Below, in pieces: positions 62,033 to 64,000 of a stretch of 64,000 bases of DNA; the stretch's first letter is position 1; each line of letters opens with the position of its first letter. Position numbers and translations under genes: made by a program. The notes beneath the pieces are model-generated. The model did no database searches. It worked only from the letters and a program-made list of their open reading frames with translations, and was not told the DNA's origin. This DNA is from Isochrysis galbana (lineage: Eukaryota; Haptophyta; Isochrysidales; Isochrysidaceae), in assembly GCA_018136815.1 (NCBI GenBank), contig CM030936.1, forward strand, positions 6,127,505 to 6,191,504, read 5' to 3'.

Positions 62033-64000
62033 ATGGTTGGCTGCTTGTGGGTGCCCCCTCGCAGGCTCCTCCACTTCTACCGCCGCTCCCTCGCCCTCTG
62101 CGATGCCTACCTCGCAGAGCCTCCTCCTCCCTCCGCCGCTCTCCCCTTCATCTCGCATCTCTCTTCACAACTCGGCTGGATCTCCCCGCTCTCGCTCTTT
62201 GCCATCGCGTCGCTCCACTTGCAGGTCCCCTCCACCATCTTCTTGCTGAGCGCATCGCTTCACCTTGCACTCGGTGCAGCGCTCGCGATGCAGCTCAGCA
62301 GGCGAGACGTTGAGCCCCTGCACGTAGCGGTGGCTGATCCTCGGCCCTACAATGTGCGGGCTGCACGACGAAGCGGCCGCCGCGACTGGCTCTCCTACCT
62401 CTTCGCCTTCACGTTGTTACAGCTTTTCCATGCAGTGCTCCTAAGCCTGCAGACGCTCTTCAACCACTCACGCGCACGCGAGGAGTCGCTGCACGTCAAC
62501 CGCTTCTTCGCCTTCTGGATGGCCAACGTTGGCATCTTCTGGGCCGTCCACCCCGGCTCGGGCGAGCCGCGCCGGTGGGCGCTGCTGCGCACGCTTCTCG
62601 CGCTGTCCTCTAGTCACGTCTTTCGGTATGCCTACCTTCTCGACAGCTCCCTCGCTCTCTGGTTCGCGCGCGGGCCACTCGCGCTGGGCGTGAGCGCCTT
62701 GCTCACGCGCATCGTCGCCACATCTATACTCCGGCGAAGCGTGGAGGGCGAGGAGGCGATGGGAGACCTGCGCCATGCTGTCGACAGGAGCAATGCGGGT
62801 CTCAACGAGCTTGTCAACATTGGCGCCATCAGCGCCGCGTGGCGCCAGGGGCCGCTCGTCCGCCTGAACTCGTGCGTAATGCTCGCCTGCGTCGTTGCTG
62901 TGCTCCTCCACGCCGCCTGGATGCTCGCCGAGGTCAGGCAGCTCCTATTGCCGTTCGGTTTGGTCACTGCATCGTTCGTAGCGCTGTGGCCATTGTGGAG
63001 GGCACCCCTCAGCTGGCCGAACTCCATTCCCTCGCAACTTGCGCTCTACGGCTTTCCCGTGGTCTTTCCGTTGCGTATCCTACGCGACCTTGCCGTAATC
63101 TATGAATGGCTGCCTGTGTTGTCTGCCTTACGTGCATCCGTTGGCGCTCGTAGCGCTCCGCCCGACATCGCCATCTCCGAACTGACATCACTGTCCATCT
63201 CCGACTCGTTCGAACCCCTTGCTGACTTTCTGCATGGTCTCGTGGCAGCCACACTGCCGCTGCGTGCTGAGCATCGGCTACCCATCATCGCAAGCGTTGT
63301 GGGAAGCATGTTGTCACGCGACCTGAGGCGCACACTACTCGTGACGGCTCAAAGTCTCACCCCTGAGTTGCTCAACCTGGCATTGCGGGGAGTAACGGCC
63401 GCGCTTCTTGCGGTGGCCATGGTACGACCGCGCCGAGCCCCCACTCTCGACGAGACGCCGCGCCTGTGCCCGCGTCGCTATCCGCCTTGCGTCCTCCATT
63501 CACGTGCTTGTGCTGGCACTCGCGTGTCGGCCGGACTTGTCGGCAGCGTAACTCACTCCTCCCTTGCTGACCTCGTACAGGCGCACTTTGCGGTGCATGA
63601 GGCCTTGGCGGGCAGCTGGAAGCGTGCCCGAATCTTGGCTGAGATGGAAGTCAACAGGAAGGAACAGCTGCGGCGGCAGGCAGCGGAGAAGCTACGATCA
63701 TCCCTTGCTGCTACCTCCGCCGTGGGTGGAGAACCTCGGTCGTCGTCGTCAAGTCTAGTGCCACCCCCCAGTTGCGAGTTGAGCGACAGCCTTGCGGGCG
63801 AGCTGAGCCCACCGACGCCTGCTCCTGCGCCCAGCTCTTCGCTCTCCCGCACGGGCCGCGTGCAGCGGCTTCCTGTCGCAATCGAAGCACCCCCAAACCT
63901 GGCAGCACGCGCCACCTTGGACGCGTCGTCGTTGCGCGCACAGCGCCGCCTCAGGGGGGGGGCAAGGGTAGATGAGCCCCAGGCACCCCCACCGCTCGTT
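62033..64000 (+). CDS. Multi-pass membrane protein, 5' part (runs off the window)
   Basis: From the ATG at 62033 one frame stays open to the last base, about 600 residues if the short intron is spliced. A probable intron 63422..63580 (GTACGA..TACAG, 159 bp, a multiple of three and itself open) lies after AALLAVAM. About seven or eight hydrophobic segments are visible (for example WLSYLFAFTLLQLFHAVLLS, LNSCVMLACVVAVLLHAAWM, LLLPFGLVTASFVALWPLW). A charged helix (ILAEMEVNRKEQLRRQAAEK) and a Ser/Pro-rich region follow. I do not recognise the family. The C-terminus is outside. The C run at 61968-61997 and a pyrimidine leader precede the start. Confidence 0.6.
   Translation, partial: MVGCLWVPPRRLLHFYRRSLALCDAYLAEPPPPSAALPFISHLSSQLGWISPLSLFAIASLHLQVPSTIFLLSASLHLALGAALAMQLSRRDVEPLHVAVADPRPYNVRAARRSGRRDWLSYLFAFTLLQLFHAVLLSLQTLFNHSRAREESLHVNRFFAFWMANVGIFWAVHPGSGEPRRWALLRTLLALSSSHVFRYAYLLDSSLALWFARGPLALGVSALLTRIVATSILRRSVEGEEAMGDLRHAVDRSNAGLNELVNIGAISAAWRQGPLVRLNSCVMLACVVAVLLHAAWMLAEVRQLLLPFGLVTASFVALWPLWRAPLSWPNSIPSQLALYGFPVVFPLRILRDLAVIYEWLPVLSALRASVGARSAPPDIAISELTSLSISDSFEPLADFLHGLVAATLPLRAEHRLPIIASVVGSMLSRDLRRTLLVTAQSLTPELLNLALRGVTAALLAVAMVRPRRAPTLDETPRLCPRRYPPCVLHSRACAGTRVSAGLVGSVTHSSLADLVQAHFAVHEALAGSWKRARILAEMEVNRKEQLRRQAAEKLRSSLAATSAVGGEPRSSSSSLVPPPSCELSDSLAGELSPPTPAPAPSSSLSRTGRVQRLPVAIEAPPNLAARATLDASSLRAQRRLRGGARVDEPQAPPPLV

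Noticed and set aside
62395..63333. Minus-strand frames opposite the last gene
   Set aside because: Short, without hydrophobic or domain pattern; the plus frame is open for nearly 2 kb with clear membrane segments.
1..64000. CRISPR arrays, phage or bacterial operon structure
   Set aside because: No regularly spaced repeats, no ribosome binding sites and widespread spliceosomal introns; the window is nuclear eukaryotic DNA.

Overview
This window looks like nuclear DNA of a microalga, most likely a haptophyte. The evidence is mixed. The sequence is GC-rich, with long homopurine/homopyrimidine tracts and poly-G/C runs. Genes are intron-rich, with GT-AG introns whose donors often read GTGCG, plus one clear GC-AG intron. 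The content is eukaryotic: SNARE-like, FYVE, NEK kinase, OTU-PUB and Cet1-type capping enzyme. It also includes algal hallmarks: a cysteine synthase with a signal peptide, a membrane hybrid histidine kinase and an HTTM protein. The phylum is an inference; nothing here is a marker gene. No rRNA, convincing tRNA, CRISPR array or prokaryotic operon was found.

Layout. 1-5.7 kb: 3' end of a cysteine-rich membrane protein (+), a chromodomain fragment (-), and a gutted Ty1/copia element with near-identical LTRs. 5.7-9.9 kb: a four-exon gene (-) fusing RhoGEF (DH-PH), ankyrin repeats, a FYVE-like finger and a C-terminal SNARE-like helix. 11.3-14.0 kb: a low-complexity Ser/Arg- and Tyr/Gly/Pro-rich membrane protein (+), divergent from it. 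15.2-16.8 kb: HTTM membrane protein (+). 17.9-20.1 kb: six-exon GT31/Fringe-like glycosyltransferase (-). 21.9-23.5 kb: SPFH-like coiled-coil protein (+). 24.7-31.0 kb: nine-exon NEK kinase (-). 32.2-34.6 kb: seven-exon cysteine synthase (+). 35-41 kb: mostly repeats, an EF-hand gene (-) and gene fragments. 41.7-44.5 kb: six-exon hybrid histidine kinase (+). 46-51.5 kb: an LRR fragment, an acidic protein and an unrecognised 593-residue protein (all -). 52.3-53.6 kb: SsuA/THI5-like protein (+). 53.7-54.2 kb: a MITE with perfect 18-bp terminal inverted repeats and a perfect 8-bp target duplication. 54.9-56.1 kb: OTU-PUB deubiquitinase (+). 57.2-58.2 kb: mRNA 5'-triphosphatase (-). 62.0 kb to the end: a multi-pass membrane protein (+) running off the window.

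Most exon joins were deduced by hand from splice dinucleotides, phase and family motifs. Coordinates of each exon are given with the gene. For every gene listed with introns and a stop, the exon lengths sum to a multiple of three, which is an internal check and not proof. The genes do not form a pathway: they are ordinary dispersed nuclear genes separated by small repeat families (here named R1 to R6), several of which sit directly against gene ends.
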